Of a DNA stretch of 64,000 nt, positions 32,959 to 41,606 are shown in pieces. Position 1 is the stretch's first letter. Each line of letters opens with the position of its first letter. The notes beneath the pieces were generated by a model. It was not told the DNA's origin. It ran no database searches and worked only from the letters and a program-made list of their open reading frames with translations. This DNA comes from JBFLVU01 sp037444825 (GTDB lineage: Bacteria; Acidobacteriota; UBA4820; DSQY01). The stretch spans positions 1-64,000 of the forward strand of contig JBBILR010000014.1 in assembly GCA_037444825.1 (NCBI GenBank), read 5' to 3'. The translations under genes and the position numbers were made by a program.

Positions 32959-34227
32959 ATGCGCGTGCTGCTGGTGGGAAGCGGAGGAAGGGAACACGCC
33001 CTGGCCCGAAGCCTTGCCCGCTCCCCCCGCGTCCGCGACCTCCTGTGGGCCCCCGGCAACGGGGGGGCCTCGGGTAACGTCCGGACCTTCCCCGTGAAGA
33101 GCGAAGACGTGGAGGGTCTCGCCCGACTGGCCCGCGAGGAGCGGGCGGACCTGGTGGTGGCGGGCCCCGAGGTCCCGCTGGCCCTGGGCCTGGCCGACCG
33201 CCTCGCCTCCCTCTCCATCCCCTGCTTCGGCCCCGTGTCGGGGGCGGCGCGCCTGGAGGCCTCCAAGGTCTTCACCAAGGAGTTCTGCCGGCGGTGGTCC
33301 ATCCCCGCCGCCGAGGGGAGGGTCTTCCACCGCGCCGACGAGGCCTGTGGGTATCTGGAGTCCTACGAGGGGCCGTTCCCGCTGGTCCTCAAGGCCGACG
33401 GCCTGGCGGCCGGGAAAGGGGTTCTGCTCTGCGGGAACCGGCCGGAGGCCCTTCGGGCCGTGGAGGCCATTCTCGTCCGCCGGGACTTCGGGGAGGCGGG
33501 GGACCGCCTTCTGATCGAGGAGTTCCTTGAGGGGGAGGAGGCTTCCCTGTTGGTCTTCGCCGACGGGGAAGACTACGCCGTCATGCCCCCGGCGCGGGAC
33601 TACAAGCGGGCCGAGGACGGGGACCGTGGCCCCAACACCGGCGGCATGGGTGCCTACTGCCCGGCGGCGGTTCTCTCGGAAACGGCGCTGCGGGAGGCCC
33701 TCCGCTCCATCGTGGAGCCGGCCCTCCGGGGAATCGCCGCCGAGGGCTTTCCGTACCGCGGGGTCCTCTACGCCGGCCTCATGGTCACCGCCTCCGGTCC
33801 CAAGCTCCTGGAGTTCAACTGCCGCTTCGGGGACCCCGAGACCCAGGTAGTCCTGCCCCGCCTGGAGACGGACCTGGTGGACGTGGCCCTGGCCTGCGCC
33901 CGGGGCGGCCTCCGCTCCGTGGAGCTCCGCTGGAAGGCCGAGGCGGCGGTGACGGTGGTCCTGGCCTCCCGGGGTTACCCCGGCCCCTACCGGACGGGGA
34001 TTCCCATCGAGGGCGTCGAGGAGGCGGAGGCGTTGCCGGGGGTCCAGGTCTTCCACGCCGGGACCCGGAGGGAGGGGGACCGGCTGGTCACCGCCGGCGG
34101 CAGGGTCCTCGACGTGACGGCCCTGGCGCCCACGGTGGAGGAGGCCCGACAAAGGGCCTACCGCGCCGCGGACACGATTCGCTTCGAAGGCAAGACGTAT
34201 CGGACGGACATCGCCGGGGGCCTCTGA
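32959..34227 (+). CDS. purD: Phosphoribosylamine-glycine ligase (GARS)
   Basis: 422 residues. PurD joins glycine to phosphoribosylamine using ATP in purine synthesis. N-domain MRVLLVGSGGREHALA, phosphate loop APGNGG, ATP-grasp FPLVLKADGLAAGKGVLLC, PPARDYKRAEDGDRGPNTGGMGAYCPA and metal-site EFNCRFGDPETQ are all diagnostic. The C-domain ends at TDIAGGL. Length is standard and no fused PurN/PurM is present. It has its own promoter and no other pur gene nearby. Confidence 0.97.
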   Translation: MRVLLVGSGGREHALARSLARSPRVRDLLWAPGNGGASGNVRTFPVKSEDVEGLARLAREERADLVVAGPEVPLALGLADRLASLSIPCFGPVSGAARLEASKVFTKEFCRRWSIPAAEGRVFHRADEACGYLESYEGPFPLVLKADGLAAGKGVLLCGNRPEALRAVEAILVRRDFGEAGDRLLIEEFLEGEEASLLVFADGEDYAVMPPARDYKRAEDGDRGPNTGGMGAYCPAAVLSETALREALRSIVEPALRGIAAEGFPYRGVLYAGLMVTASGPKLLEFNCRFGDPETQVVLPRLETDLVDVALACARGGLRSVELRWKAEAAVTVVLASRGYPGPYRTGIPIEGVEEAEALPGVQVFHAGTRREGDRLVTAGGRVLDVTALAPTVEEARQRAYRAADTIRFEGKTYRTDIAGGL

Positions 34228-34276
34228 GCCCCCGTCTTCGGCCCGCCGGGGCCCCTCATTCGAAAGAGAGGACACC

Positions 34277-35632
34277 ATGAGCGACTTTCCCCATCTCCCC
34301 AGCGTGAAGACCGCCCTGCCCGGACCCAAGGCCCAACAGATCATCGAGAGGGACGAAAAGTACGTCTCCACCTCCTACACCCGCGGCTACCCCCTGGTGG
34401 CGGAAGAGGCCCGGGGGGCCATCGTCAAGGACCCCGACGGAAACTACTTCCTCGACTTCGCCGCCGGCATCGCGGTGGTGGCCACGGGCCACTGCCACCC
34501 CGAGGTGGTGGCCGCCGTCCGCGAACAGGCCGGGAAGCTCATGCACATCAGCGGGACCGACTTTTACTACACCTCCCAGGTGGAGGCCGCCGAACTGGTC
34601 TCCCGCCACGTGGACGGGAGCGGCACCAACCGCGTCTTCTTCGGCAACTCCGGGGCCGAAGCCATCGAGTGCGCCATCAAGCTGGCCAAGTACCACACCG
34701 AGCGGAAGCGCTTCCTGGCCTTCTTCGGGGCCTTCCACGGCCGCACCACCGGCGCCCTGAGCCTGACGGCCAGCAAGGCCACCCAGAAGGACCGGTTCTT
34801 CCCCCTCATGGGGGGGGTGACCCACGTCCCCTACGGCTACTGCTACCGCTGCCCCTACGGCCAGACCTACGGAAAGTGCCGCTTCGAGTGCGTCTCCTTC
34901 ATCGAGGACACGGTCTTCCGCACCATCTGCCCCCCCCAGGAGGTGGCCGCCATCTTCGTGGAGCCCATCCAGGGGGAGGGGGGCTACGTGGTGCCCCCGC
35001 CGGAGTTCCTCCAGGGGCTCCGGGCCATCTGCGACCGGTACGACATCCTCCTGGTGGACGACGAGGTCCAGGCCGGCATGGGGCGCACCGGGAAGTTCCT
35101 GGCCATCGAACACTTCGGGGTCCGGGGCGACGTGACCTGCCTGGCCAAGGGGATCGCCTCGGGCTTGCCGCTCTCGGCCTGCGTGGCCTCCGACCGCATC
35201 ATGAACTGGCCTCCGGGGAGCCACGCCTCCACCTTCGGGGGAAACCCCGTCTCCTGCGCCGCCGCCCGGGCCACCATCCGCCTTCTGGACGAAGGGCTCA
35301 TGGCCAACGCCGCTCACCAGGGCGCTTTCTTGATGGAGGGGCTCCGGGCCCTGCAGGAAAGGTTCCCGGTCATCGGCGACGTGCGGGGCAAGGGCCTCAT
35401 GATCGGGGTGGAGCTGGTGAAGGACCGGGAGACCAAGGAGCGCTTCCCCGAGCTGAGGGACGAGGTGGAGGTGGCCTGCTACCGCCGGGGGCTCCTCGTC
35501 CTCGGTTGCGGCCCCAACACCGTTCGGATCTGTCCCCCGCTGGTCATCGACCGGAGCCAGGCCCGGGCCTTCCTGGAGATCTTCGAGGCGGCCCTCGCCG
35601 AAAGTGTGACGCGGATCACATCGGGGGCTTGA
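34277..35632 (+). CDS. Class III PLP-dependent aminotransferase (4-aminobutyrate/acetylornithine type)
   Basis: 451 residues. Fold-type I class III motifs: FLDFAAGIAVVATGHCHPEVV, FFGNSGAEAIECAIKLAKYHT, the family Asp in LLVDDEVQAGMGRTGKF, the PLP lysine in TCLAKGIASGLPLSAC (around residue 291), and HASTFGGNPVSCAAA. The extra segment YCYRCPYGQTYGKCRFECV near 190 is typical of a subgroup seen in archaea and bacteria, some of which act on GABA, ornithine or as amino-acid racemases. Substrate cannot be assigned. Weak GAGAGGA site; 49 bases after purD. Confidence 0.88.
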   Translation: MSDFPHLPSVKTALPGPKAQQIIERDEKYVSTSYTRGYPLVAEEARGAIVKDPDGNYFLDFAAGIAVVATGHCHPEVVAAVREQAGKLMHISGTDFYYTSQVEAAELVSRHVDGSGTNRVFFGNSGAEAIECAIKLAKYHTERKRFLAFFGAFHGRTTGALSLTASKATQKDRFFPLMGGVTHVPYGYCYRCPYGQTYGKCRFECVSFIEDTVFRTICPPQEVAAIFVEPIQGEGGYVVPPPEFLQGLRAICDRYDILLVDDEVQAGMGRTGKFLAIEHFGVRGDVTCLAKGIASGLPLSACVASDRIMNWPPGSHASTFGGNPVSCAAARATIRLLDEGLMANAAHQGAFLMEGLRALQERFPVIGDVRGKGLMIGVELVKDRETKERFPELRDEVEVACYRRGLLVLGCGPNTVRICPPLVIDRSQARAFLEIFEAALAESVTRITSGA

Positions 35633-35664
35633 CCGTCCCCCCGCGCCTGTGACACGCTCCTTCC

Positions 35665-36480
35665 ATGAAGGAAGGGGTCACCGTTCACTTCTGGGGTAGC
35701 CGGGGAAGCGTTCCCTGCTTCTCCGGGGACAAGGTCCGGTTCGGGACCAACACCTCCTGCGTGGAGCTGCGCTGGGGCCACGGGGAGCGCGTCGTCTTCG
35801 ACGCCGGCACGGGGATCATCGCCCTGGGCCAGGTCCTCCACCGGAGCGACGCCCTGGAGGAGACGCCCCTCCACCTCTTCCTCTCCCACTTCCACTGGGA
35901 CCACATCCACGGCCTGCCCTTCTTCCGCCCCGCCTACGACAAAAGGACCCGCATGGTGATCTACGGAAGGGCGGGGGTGGAGAAGGTCTTCACCGGACAG
36001 CTGCTGGCCCCCTTCTCTCCCATCCCGCTGGAGGCCCTGGCGGCCCGCATCGAGTACCGCCGGATCGAGGGTCCCTTCGAGGTGGGGAACGCCCAGGTCC
36101 GCCCCTTCGAGGTGAACCACCCCCAGAAGTGCCTGGCCTTCCGGGTGGAGGTCCAGGGGAAAACGGTGGTCTACGCCACCGACACGGAGCCCGACGGGGG
36201 GAAGGCCGACGCCCTTCTGGTGGAGATGGCCCGCGGGGCGGACCTCCTGATCATGGACTCCAACAACTCGGTGGAGGAGGCGGCGGAGCGGAAGGGGTGG
36301 GGCCACTCCACGTGGCGGGACTGCGTGAAGACCGCCCGTAGCGCCGGCGTGGAGCGCCTCGTCCTCTTCCACAACGACCCCTTCCACACGGACAGTGCCC
36401 TCCAGCGCAAGGAGCGGGCCGCCCAGCGGCATTTCCACGACGTCCAGGCCGCCTACGACGGCCTGGTGGTCCACCTCTGA
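35665..36480 (+). CDS. MBL-fold metal-dependent hydrolase
   Basis: 271 residues. N-terminal FWGSRGSVPCFSGDKVRFGTNTSC is the common opening of a beta-lactamase-fold subgroup. Metal ligands are visible in SHFHWDHIHGLPFF (HxHxDH), in the His of FEVNHPQKCLAFRV, the Asp of YATDTEPDG, and the His in LVLFHNDPFHTD. In some bacteria this subgroup carries cyclic-nucleotide-handling or two-component contexts; none is seen here. Cytoplasmic; substrate unknown. 11 bases before folK. Confidence 0.87.
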   Translation: MKEGVTVHFWGSRGSVPCFSGDKVRFGTNTSCVELRWGHGERVVFDAGTGIIALGQVLHRSDALEETPLHLFLSHFHWDHIHGLPFFRPAYDKRTRMVIYGRAGVEKVFTGQLLAPFSPIPLEALAARIEYRRIEGPFEVGNAQVRPFEVNHPQKCLAFRVEVQGKTVVYATDTEPDGGKADALLVEMARGADLLIMDSNNSVEEAAERKGWGHSTWRDCVKTARSAGVERLVLFHNDPFHTDSALQRKERAAQRHFHDVQAAYDGLVVHL

Positions 36481-36491
36481 GCGGGGCCCCC

Positions 36492-37001
36492 TTGGCGGGA
36501 GAGGGGCTTCTCTTTCTCGGCAGCAACCTGGAACCGCGTTTCCGCCGCCTTGTGGAGGCGGAGCGGCTGCTCGTCCGGTGGGGAGGGCTCACGGTCCTGT
36601 GCCGGTCCGCGGTCTACGAAACGGAGCCGGTGGTCCGCCCGCGCCAGCCGTGGTTCCTCAACCGGGTCCTGCGGGTGCGAGGGCCGTTGGACGGCCTGTC
36701 GCTTCTGTCCCTGGCCCAGCACGTGGAGAGGGCCCTGGGGCGGCGCCGGGGACTGGACAAAGGGCCCCGGACGGTGGACGTGGACATCCTGCACTGGGAG
36801 GGGTGGGTGCGGAAAACGCCCCGGCTCACCCTTCCCCACCCGGCCATTCCCTTAAGGCGCTGCGTCCTGATCCCCCTCCAGGAAGCCGACCCGGCCTGGC
36901 GCCACCCCGTGTCGCGCGCCTCGACCGAAGAGCTGCTCGCGGCCTGTCCCGACCGTTCGGCCGTGCGGCTATTCCTTCCGGTACTTGACGAGGAGGGGTG
37001 A
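36492..37001 (+). CDS. folK: 2-amino-4-hydroxy-6-hydroxymethyldihydropteridine pyrophosphokinase
   Basis: 169 residues. HPPK transfers pyrophosphate from ATP to the pterin in folate synthesis. Signatures: LLFLGSNLEPRFRRL, YETEPVVRPRQPWFLNRVLRV, ERALGRRRGLDKGPRTVDVDILHW (metal-binding D-x-D) and LPHPAIPLRRCVLIPL. A TTG start is used because no ATG or GTG fits before GEGLLFLGSN. The 3' end overlaps the convergent der gene by 33 bases. Confidence 0.92.
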   Translation: MAGEGLLFLGSNLEPRFRRLVEAERLLVRWGGLTVLCRSAVYETEPVVRPRQPWFLNRVLRVRGPLDGLSLLSLAQHVERALGRRRGLDKGPRTVDVDILHWEGWVRKTPRLTLPHPAIPLRRCVLIPLQEADPAWRHPVSRASTEELLAACPDRSAVRLFLPVLDEEG

Positions 37002-38291
37002 GCCCTCGAAGCCGAAGGCGGCCCGCAGCCCGTTCTTGAGGTAGCGGGAGTAGGCCTCGGGGGGGGGGAACCGCGAGTTCGTGAAGATGGTCACGATGGG
37101 GGGGGCCTCTCCGGTCTGGACGGCGTAGCGGATCTTCAGTTCCTTCCCCTGGATGGACGGTGGGGAAACCCGGGCCACCAGGTCCTTCACCGCCTCGTTG
37201 AGGGCCGACGTGGGGATCTTCCTTAGGAAGTTGTCGAAGACGCGGGCCGCCTCGGGGAGGAGGCGGTCCACGTGCCGGCCCGTCTTGGCCGAGACCCGGA
37301 GGAGGGGGAGGTAGGGAACGAAGGCGAAGCGCTCCCGGACGGCCTCCTCCACCTGCCGGGCCCGCTCCTCGCCCCCCAGGAGGTCCCACTTGTTGAGGAC
37401 CACGATGCCGGCCCTCCGGGACCGCTCCAGAAGCCCCGCGATGTGCGCGTCCTGGTGGGAAGGTTTTTCGGTGGCGTCCAAAACGAGAAGGGCGACGTGG
37501 CAGGTCTCCAGGCTTCGCCGGGCCAGAATCACCGACAGGATCTCCGCGCCGCGCTCCGTCTTGCTTTTCCTCCGAATGCCCGCGGTGTCCAGGAGGAGGA
37601 ACTCCCGGCCCGCGGCGGAGACGTGGGCGTCCACCGGGTCCCGCGTCGTCCCCGGAATCTCCGAGACCAGGGCCCGGCGGGTCCCCAGGAGGCGGTTCAG
37701 GAGCGAGGACTTGCCCACGTTGGGGCGGCCCACGATGGCCACCCGGATCACGTCCCCCGGGGCCGTTTCCGCCTCGGTGGAGGCCCCCGCCTCCCGGGCC
37801 TTGGCCACCAGGAAGTCCCACAGCTCCTCCGTCCCCCCGCCGTGTTCGGCGGAGACGGTGAAGACGGGGTCGAGTCCCAGGGAGTAGAAGTCGGCCGCCC
37901 GGGACCGGTGCTCCTCCACGTCCACCTTGTTCACGACGAGGGCCGCGCGCTTTCCCCCCTGCAGAAGGCGCCGGGCGATCTCCCGGTCCACGGGGTTGAG
38001 CCCCTCCTTGCCGTCCACCAGGAGGAGAACCAGGTCCCCCCCTTCCAGCGCCACCTGGACCTGCTCCTCCACCAGGGCCAGCAGGCGATCCTCCCGCTCT
38101 CCGAAGATGCCCCCGGTGTCCACGAGCTGGATGGCCTCGCCGTCCCGCTCGGCGACGGCCACGTTCAGGTCCCGGGTCACCCCCGGCTGGTCGTGGACCA
38201 GGGCCTTTCGGCGTCCCAGGAGCCGGTTGTAGAGCGTGGACTTGCCCACGTTGGGACGGCCGGCGATGACCACGGAGAAGAGCCTGGACAC
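36969..38291 (-). CDS. der: Ribosome-assembly GTPase Der (EngA)
   Basis: 440 residues from a GTG with GGGAGGT upstream; a longer frame without a ribosome site is rejected. Two tandem G domains: the first has AGRPNVGKST (about 9), DTGGI and NKVD; the second has VGRPNVGKSS (about 185), DTAGI and NKWD. A C-terminal KH-like domain follows (FPPPEAYSRYLKNGLRAAFGFEGSPLLVKYR). Der is needed for 50S subunit maturation. Divergent from the DUF59 gene. Confidence 0.97.
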   Translation of the reverse strand: MSRLFSVVIAGRPNVGKSTLYNRLLGRRKALVHDQPGVTRDLNVAVAERDGEAIQLVDTGGIFGEREDRLLALVEEQVQVALEGGDLVLLLVDGKEGLNPVDREIARRLLQGGKRAALVVNKVDVEEHRSRAADFYSLGLDPVFTVSAEHGGGTEELWDFLVAKAREAGASTEAETAPGDVIRVAIVGRPNVGKSSLLNRLLGTRRALVSEIPGTTRDPVDAHVSAAGREFLLLDTAGIRRKSKTERGAEILSVILARRSLETCHVALLVLDATEKPSHQDAHIAGLLERSRRAGIVVLNKWDLLGGEERARQVEEAVRERFAFVPYLPLLRVSAKTGRHVDRLLPEAARVFDNFLRKIPTSALNEAVKDLVARVSPPSIQGKELKIRYAVQTGEAPPIVTIFTNSRFPPPEAYSRYLKNGLRAAFGFEGSPLLVKYRKE

Positions 38292-38308
38292 GGGAACCTC
38301 CCGGTGAC

Positions 38309-38337
38309 AGGATAACAAAGGCCGGCCCCGTTGGCGA
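38309..38337 (-). promoter_or_regulatory. der promoter
   Basis: On the minus strand TCGCCA (38332-38337), 17 bases, TATCCT (38309-38314), 17 bases before the GTG. Confidence 0.5.
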
Positions 38338-38388
38338 AGCCGGGAATGAAGCGCGCCGGCGGCCGGTTCCTGGGCTGGAGGTGGAACG

Positions 38389-38721
38389 ATGGGCCCCGAC
38401 GAGACGACGGCCGCTCCCGAAGGAAGCTTGGAGCAGGCCTGCTACAAGGCGCTGGAGGCGGTGGTGGACCCGGAGCTGGGCCTCGACGTGGTGAGCCTGG
38501 GGCTGGTCTACCGCCTGGAGGTGAAGGAAGGGGAGGTCCAGCTGGACATGACCATGACCTCCCCCGGCTGCCCCGTGGCCGACCAGCTCCTGCTGGAAGC
38601 CAACAACGCCCTCCTCAAGGTCCCCGGCGTGGAAAAGGCCCGGGTGAACCTGGTCTGGTCCCCCCCTTGGTCGCCGGAGATGATGAGCCTGGAGGCCAAG
38701 ATGGCCCTGGGCTTCGCCTGA
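38389..38721 (+). CDS. DUF59/MIP18-family iron-sulfur assembly protein
   Basis: 110 residues. The MIP18 (SufT/PaaD-like) pattern is clear: ALEAVVDPELGLDVVSLGLVYRLEV, MTMTSPGCPVADQLL with the conserved Cys, and VNLVWSPPWSPEMMS. Stand-alone DUF59 proteins (SufT) help mature Fe-S proteins. No suf genes are adjacent, so the exact role is uncertain. The first 12 residues are extra and start assignment is moderate. Confidence 0.87.
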   Translation: MGPDETTAAPEGSLEQACYKALEAVVDPELGLDVVSLGLVYRLEVKEGEVQLDMTMTSPGCPVADQLLLEANNALLKVPGVEKARVNLVWSPPWSPEMMSLEAKMALGFA

Positions 38722-38786
38722 GGAACCGGGAAAATTCCCCAGGGGCCGCCACAGGGCGGCGTCCCGTCTTGGAGGGCGGAACGGGG

Positions 38787-38792
38787 TATACT
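38787..38792 (+). promoter_or_regulatory. -10 box of the alanine dehydrogenase transcript
   Basis: TATACT at 38787-38792, with no clear -35 box. It would give a leader of about 110 bases that is GC-rich and can form several hairpins, one of them (GGGGCT/AGCCCC, about 38871-38890) directly before the GGAGGAAAGG ribosome site. Confidence 0.4.
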
Positions 38793-38908
38793 ATCCTGGT
38801 GAACGGAACGCGTCGGCGGGGAGACCGGAAGAGCGGCCGGAGGGGCTGGCGCCGGGGCTCCGGCGGCGCGGGGGCTTGGGTTCCAGCCCCGGAGGAAAGG
38901 GGTGGTCC

Positions 38909-40033
38909 ATGAGGTTCGGTGTTCCCAAGGAATGCGGTCTCCAGCCCAATTGCGAGGAAAAGCGGGTGGGACTCACCCCCGCGGGAGTCCGCGAACTCGT
39001 GGACGCGGGTGCCGAGGTGGTGGTGGAGACGGGGGCCGGAGCCGCCGCGGGCTTCGGCGACGAGACCTATCGGAAAGTGGGGGCCCAGGTGGTCTACTCC
39101 CACGAGGAGGCGGTGGGACGGTCCGACGTGGTGGTCCGCATCGGCAGGCCCTCCCTTCCCGACCTGGAACTCATGGCCCCCGGGACGGCGGTTTTGGGTT
39201 TCCTCCACCTGGCGGTGGCGGGGGACGCCTACCTGGCCAAGATGAAGAGCCGCGGCCTCACCGCCGTCGGCTACGAGGTGATCCAGGACCACGACGGTTC
39301 CCTGCCCATCCTGCGGATTTCCTCGGAGATCGCCGGGAAGATGGCCCCCCAGATCGCCGGGAGGCTCCTGGAGACCTCTTCCGGCGGCATGGGCATCCTC
39401 CTCGGCGGCGCCCCGGGGATTCCGCCCGCCGACGTGGTGGTCATCGGCGGCGGCACCCTGGGCTTTCACTGCGCCCGGGCTTTTTTAGGGCTGGGGTGCA
39501 GCGTGTACGTCCTCGACATCTCCCAGAAGGCCCTGGAGATGATCGACCGGCGGCTGGGGGGGCGGGTGGTCACCGCCCACGCCACCAAGGAAAACCTGGA
39601 GAAGTTCGTGGCCTTCGCCGAGGTGCTGGTGGGGGCCGTCCTGGTCCCCGGCGAGATCGCCCCCATCGTGGTCACCAAGGAGATGGTCCAGCGCATGCGG
39701 CCCGGGAGCGTGATCCTGGACTTCTCCTTCGACCAGGGGGGGTGCGTCGAGACCACCCGGATGCAGGGGCCAACGGGGGGCGTCTTCGTCCGGGAGGGGA
39801 TCCTCCACTTCGCCGTGCCCAACTGCCCCTCCTTCGTGGCGAGGACGTCCAGCTACGCCCTGACCCACGCCCTCCTCCCCTTCCTCCTCTCCATGCAGCA
39901 GAAGGGGCTGAAGCGCGCCGTGGCCGAATGGAAGGACCTCCAGCGCGGGTGCTACCTGTTCAACGGCGAGGTGGTGAGCCGCTACATTTCCAAGAACCCC
40001 GCCGACCTTTCCCGGCTTCTCGGGGGGGAGTGA
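38909..40033 (+). CDS. ald: Alanine dehydrogenase
   Basis: 374 residues. Probably interconverts alanine and pyruvate with NAD. Typical start MRFGVPKECGLQPNCEEKRVGLTPAGVRELVDAG, then the Rossmann motif VVVIGGGTLGFHCARAFLGLGCSVYVLD (about 178-205). C-terminal region ends with FNGEVVSRYISK. The substrate region FLHLAVAG differs slightly from classic Ald, so a relative within the Ald/PNT family (lysine-type dehydrogenase or transhydrogenase alpha-like) is possible. Start at an ATG with GGAGGAAAGG. Three bases before the CoA transferase gene, probably one transcript with it. Confidence 0.82.
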   Translation: MRFGVPKECGLQPNCEEKRVGLTPAGVRELVDAGAEVVVETGAGAAAGFGDETYRKVGAQVVYSHEEAVGRSDVVVRIGRPSLPDLELMAPGTAVLGFLHLAVAGDAYLAKMKSRGLTAVGYEVIQDHDGSLPILRISSEIAGKMAPQIAGRLLETSSGGMGILLGGAPGIPPADVVVIGGGTLGFHCARAFLGLGCSVYVLDISQKALEMIDRRLGGRVVTAHATKENLEKFVAFAEVLVGAVLVPGEIAPIVVTKEMVQRMRPGSVILDFSFDQGGCVETTRMQGPTGGVFVREGILHFAVPNCPSFVARTSSYALTHALLPFLLSMQQKGLKRAVAEWKDLQRGCYLFNGEVVSRYISKNPADLSRLLGGE

Positions 40034-40036
40034 GCC

Positions 40037-41335
40037 ATGTCCTGGATGGACGACTACAAGAAGAAACTCTGCACGCCGGAGGAGGCCGTCCGGGCCGTCA
40101 TGTCCGGCGACTGGGTGATGATCAGCGGAAACGCCGCGGCCCCCTGGGCCCTCCTGCACGCCCTGGCCGCCCGGGCCGACGAACTGAGGGACGTCACCCT
40201 CTCCCATGTGCTCCTCATGGGGGAGGACCCCTTCAGCAAGCCGGGCATGGAGAAGGCCTTCCGCCACAACTCCCTCTTCGTGGGCCCGGGCGACCGCGCC
40301 TCCGTCAACGACGGGCGCTCGGCCTACGTCCCCATTCACCTCCACATGATCCCCAAGGCCATCCGCAGCGGGGCCAGCCGCGTGGACGTGGCCATGATCC
40401 AGTGCTCCCCCCCCGACGACCACGGCTTCATGAGCCTGGGGGTGGAGGTCATGACCACCAAGGCCGCCGTGGAGGCGGCGAAGACCGTCATCGTCCAGGT
40501 CAACGAGCAGATGCCCCGGGTCCTGGGCGATTCGTTCCTCCACGTCTCCCGGGCCACCCACATCGTGGAACACAGCCAGCCCCTGCTGGAGCTTCAGGGA
40601 AAACCCGCCACGGAAGTGGAGCGGCGCATCGGCGCCTTCATCGCCGAGATGATCCCCGACGGCGCGACGCTCCAGATGGGCATCGGGGGCATCCCCGACG
40701 CCGTCCTGGCCCTCTTGGAGGGCAAACGGGACCTGGGGATCCACACGGAGATGATCTCCGACGGCCTGGTGCGGGCCATGGAGCAGGGGATCATCACCGG
40801 CAACCGGAAGACCCTGCACCCCGGGAAGGTGGTGGCCACCTTCATCCTGGGAACCCGGAAGCTCTACGACTTCGTCCACGACAACCCCCTCTTCGAACTG
40901 CACCCCGTGGAGCACACCAACAACCCCTTCGTCATCGCCCAGAACGACAACATGGTGGCCATCAACTCCGCCCTGGAGGTGGACCTCACGGGCCAGGTCT
41001 GCTCCGACTCCATCGGGACGTACATTTACAGCGGCTTCGGCGGCCAGCTCGACTTCATCCGGGGGGCGGCGGCCAGCAAGGGGGGCAAGCCCATCATCGC
41101 GCTCCCCTCCACCGCCAAGAACAACACCATGACCCGCATCGTCCCCAAGCTGAAGGAGGGGTCCGGCGTGGTCACCACCCGGGCCGACGTCCACTACGTC
41201 GTCACCGAGTACGGCGTCGCCAACCTGTGGGGAAAGAACCTCCAGGAGCGGGCCAAGGCCCTCATCCAGATCGCCCATCCCGACTTCCGCGACATGCTCG
41301 AAAAGGAAGCCCGGGAACGCCACCTCATCGTCTGA
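40037..41335 (+). CDS. Acetyl-CoA hydrolase/transferase family protein (4-hydroxybutyrate CoA-transferase type)
   Basis: 432 residues, class I CoA-transferase of the Cat1/AbfT group. Motifs: IHLHMIPKAIRSGASRVDVAMIQCSPPDDHGFMSLG, MGIGGIPDAVLALLEG, HTEMISDGLVRAME, the C-terminal IGTYIYSGFGGQLDFIRGAAASKGGKPIIALPST and VVTEYGVANLWGK. Such enzymes move CoA between short acids such as acetate, butyrate, succinate or 4-hydroxybutyrate. Its place after alanine dehydrogenase fits amino-acid or short-acid catabolism. Substrate is not decided by sequence. Confidence 0.9.
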   Translation: MSWMDDYKKKLCTPEEAVRAVMSGDWVMISGNAAAPWALLHALAARADELRDVTLSHVLLMGEDPFSKPGMEKAFRHNSLFVGPGDRASVNDGRSAYVPIHLHMIPKAIRSGASRVDVAMIQCSPPDDHGFMSLGVEVMTTKAAVEAAKTVIVQVNEQMPRVLGDSFLHVSRATHIVEHSQPLLELQGKPATEVERRIGAFIAEMIPDGATLQMGIGGIPDAVLALLEGKRDLGIHTEMISDGLVRAMEQGIITGNRKTLHPGKVVATFILGTRKLYDFVHDNPLFELHPVEHTNNPFVIAQNDNMVAINSALEVDLTGQVCSDSIGTYIYSGFGGQLDFIRGAAASKGGKPIIALPSTAKNNTMTRIVPKLKEGSGVVTTRADVHYVVTEYGVANLWGKNLQERAKALIQIAHPDFRDMLEKEARERHLIV

Positions 41336-41350
41336 GCGAAGAGGAGAGCC

Positions 41351-41581
41351 ATGCGGTCCGTCACCATCGAATACTGCGGCGTTTGAAACTACGAACCCAG
41401 AGCGGCCGGTCTGGCCGCGCGGATCGAGCGGGAGCTGGGGCTCAAGGCCGCCCTCATCCGCTCCTCGGGAGGGGTCTTCGAAGTGGCGCTGGACGGGAAA
41501 CTGCTCCACTCCAAGAAGCGGACCGGCGTGTTTCCCGACGAAGAAGCCCTCCTGGCGGAGATGGCGGCCCTCCTGAAGTGA
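41351..41581 (+). CDS. SelW-family (Rdx) selenoprotein with in-frame UGA
   Basis: 76 codons when the TGA at 41384-41386 is read as selenocysteine; stop TGA at 41579-41581; GAGGAGAG site before the ATG. The product begins MRSVTIEYCGVU then NYEPRAAGLAARI and later has SGGVFEVALDGKLLHSKKR. The C-x-x-U redox motif after a short beta strand, and the F-E-V-x-x-x-G-K-L-x-H-S-K-K-R block, are the hallmarks of SelW/SelT/SelH (Rdx) thioredoxin-like proteins. A bacterial SECIS-like hairpin starts 15 bases after the TGA. Probably a small thiol-redox protein; in vivo function is unclear for the whole family. Ordinary gene finders miss or truncate it. It lies between a CoA transferase and an RsbRD-N-like gene. 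Confidence 0.92.
41402..41418 (+). promoter_or_regulatory. Bacterial SECIS element
   Basis: GCGGCC / GGCCGC form a perfect six-pair stem with loop GGTCT (41408-41412), 21 bases after the Sec codon. The GGUCU loop is the SelB-contact loop known from E. coli fdhF, and the distance falls within the accepted range for bacterial SECIS. Confidence 0.85.
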
Positions 41582-41606
41582 CCCCCGCGGGACCGGGGAG
41601 AAGGCC

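Noticed and set aside
38793..38908. Glycine-type riboswitch before alanine dehydrogenase
   Set aside because: GGGAGACC-like bases are present, but the conserved core of the known riboswitch is not.
41384..41386. The TGA as a true stop, making the SelW-like frame a pseudogene
   Set aside because: The family pattern continues in frame after it, the TGA falls at the redox position, and a SECIS-like hairpin follows at the right distance.
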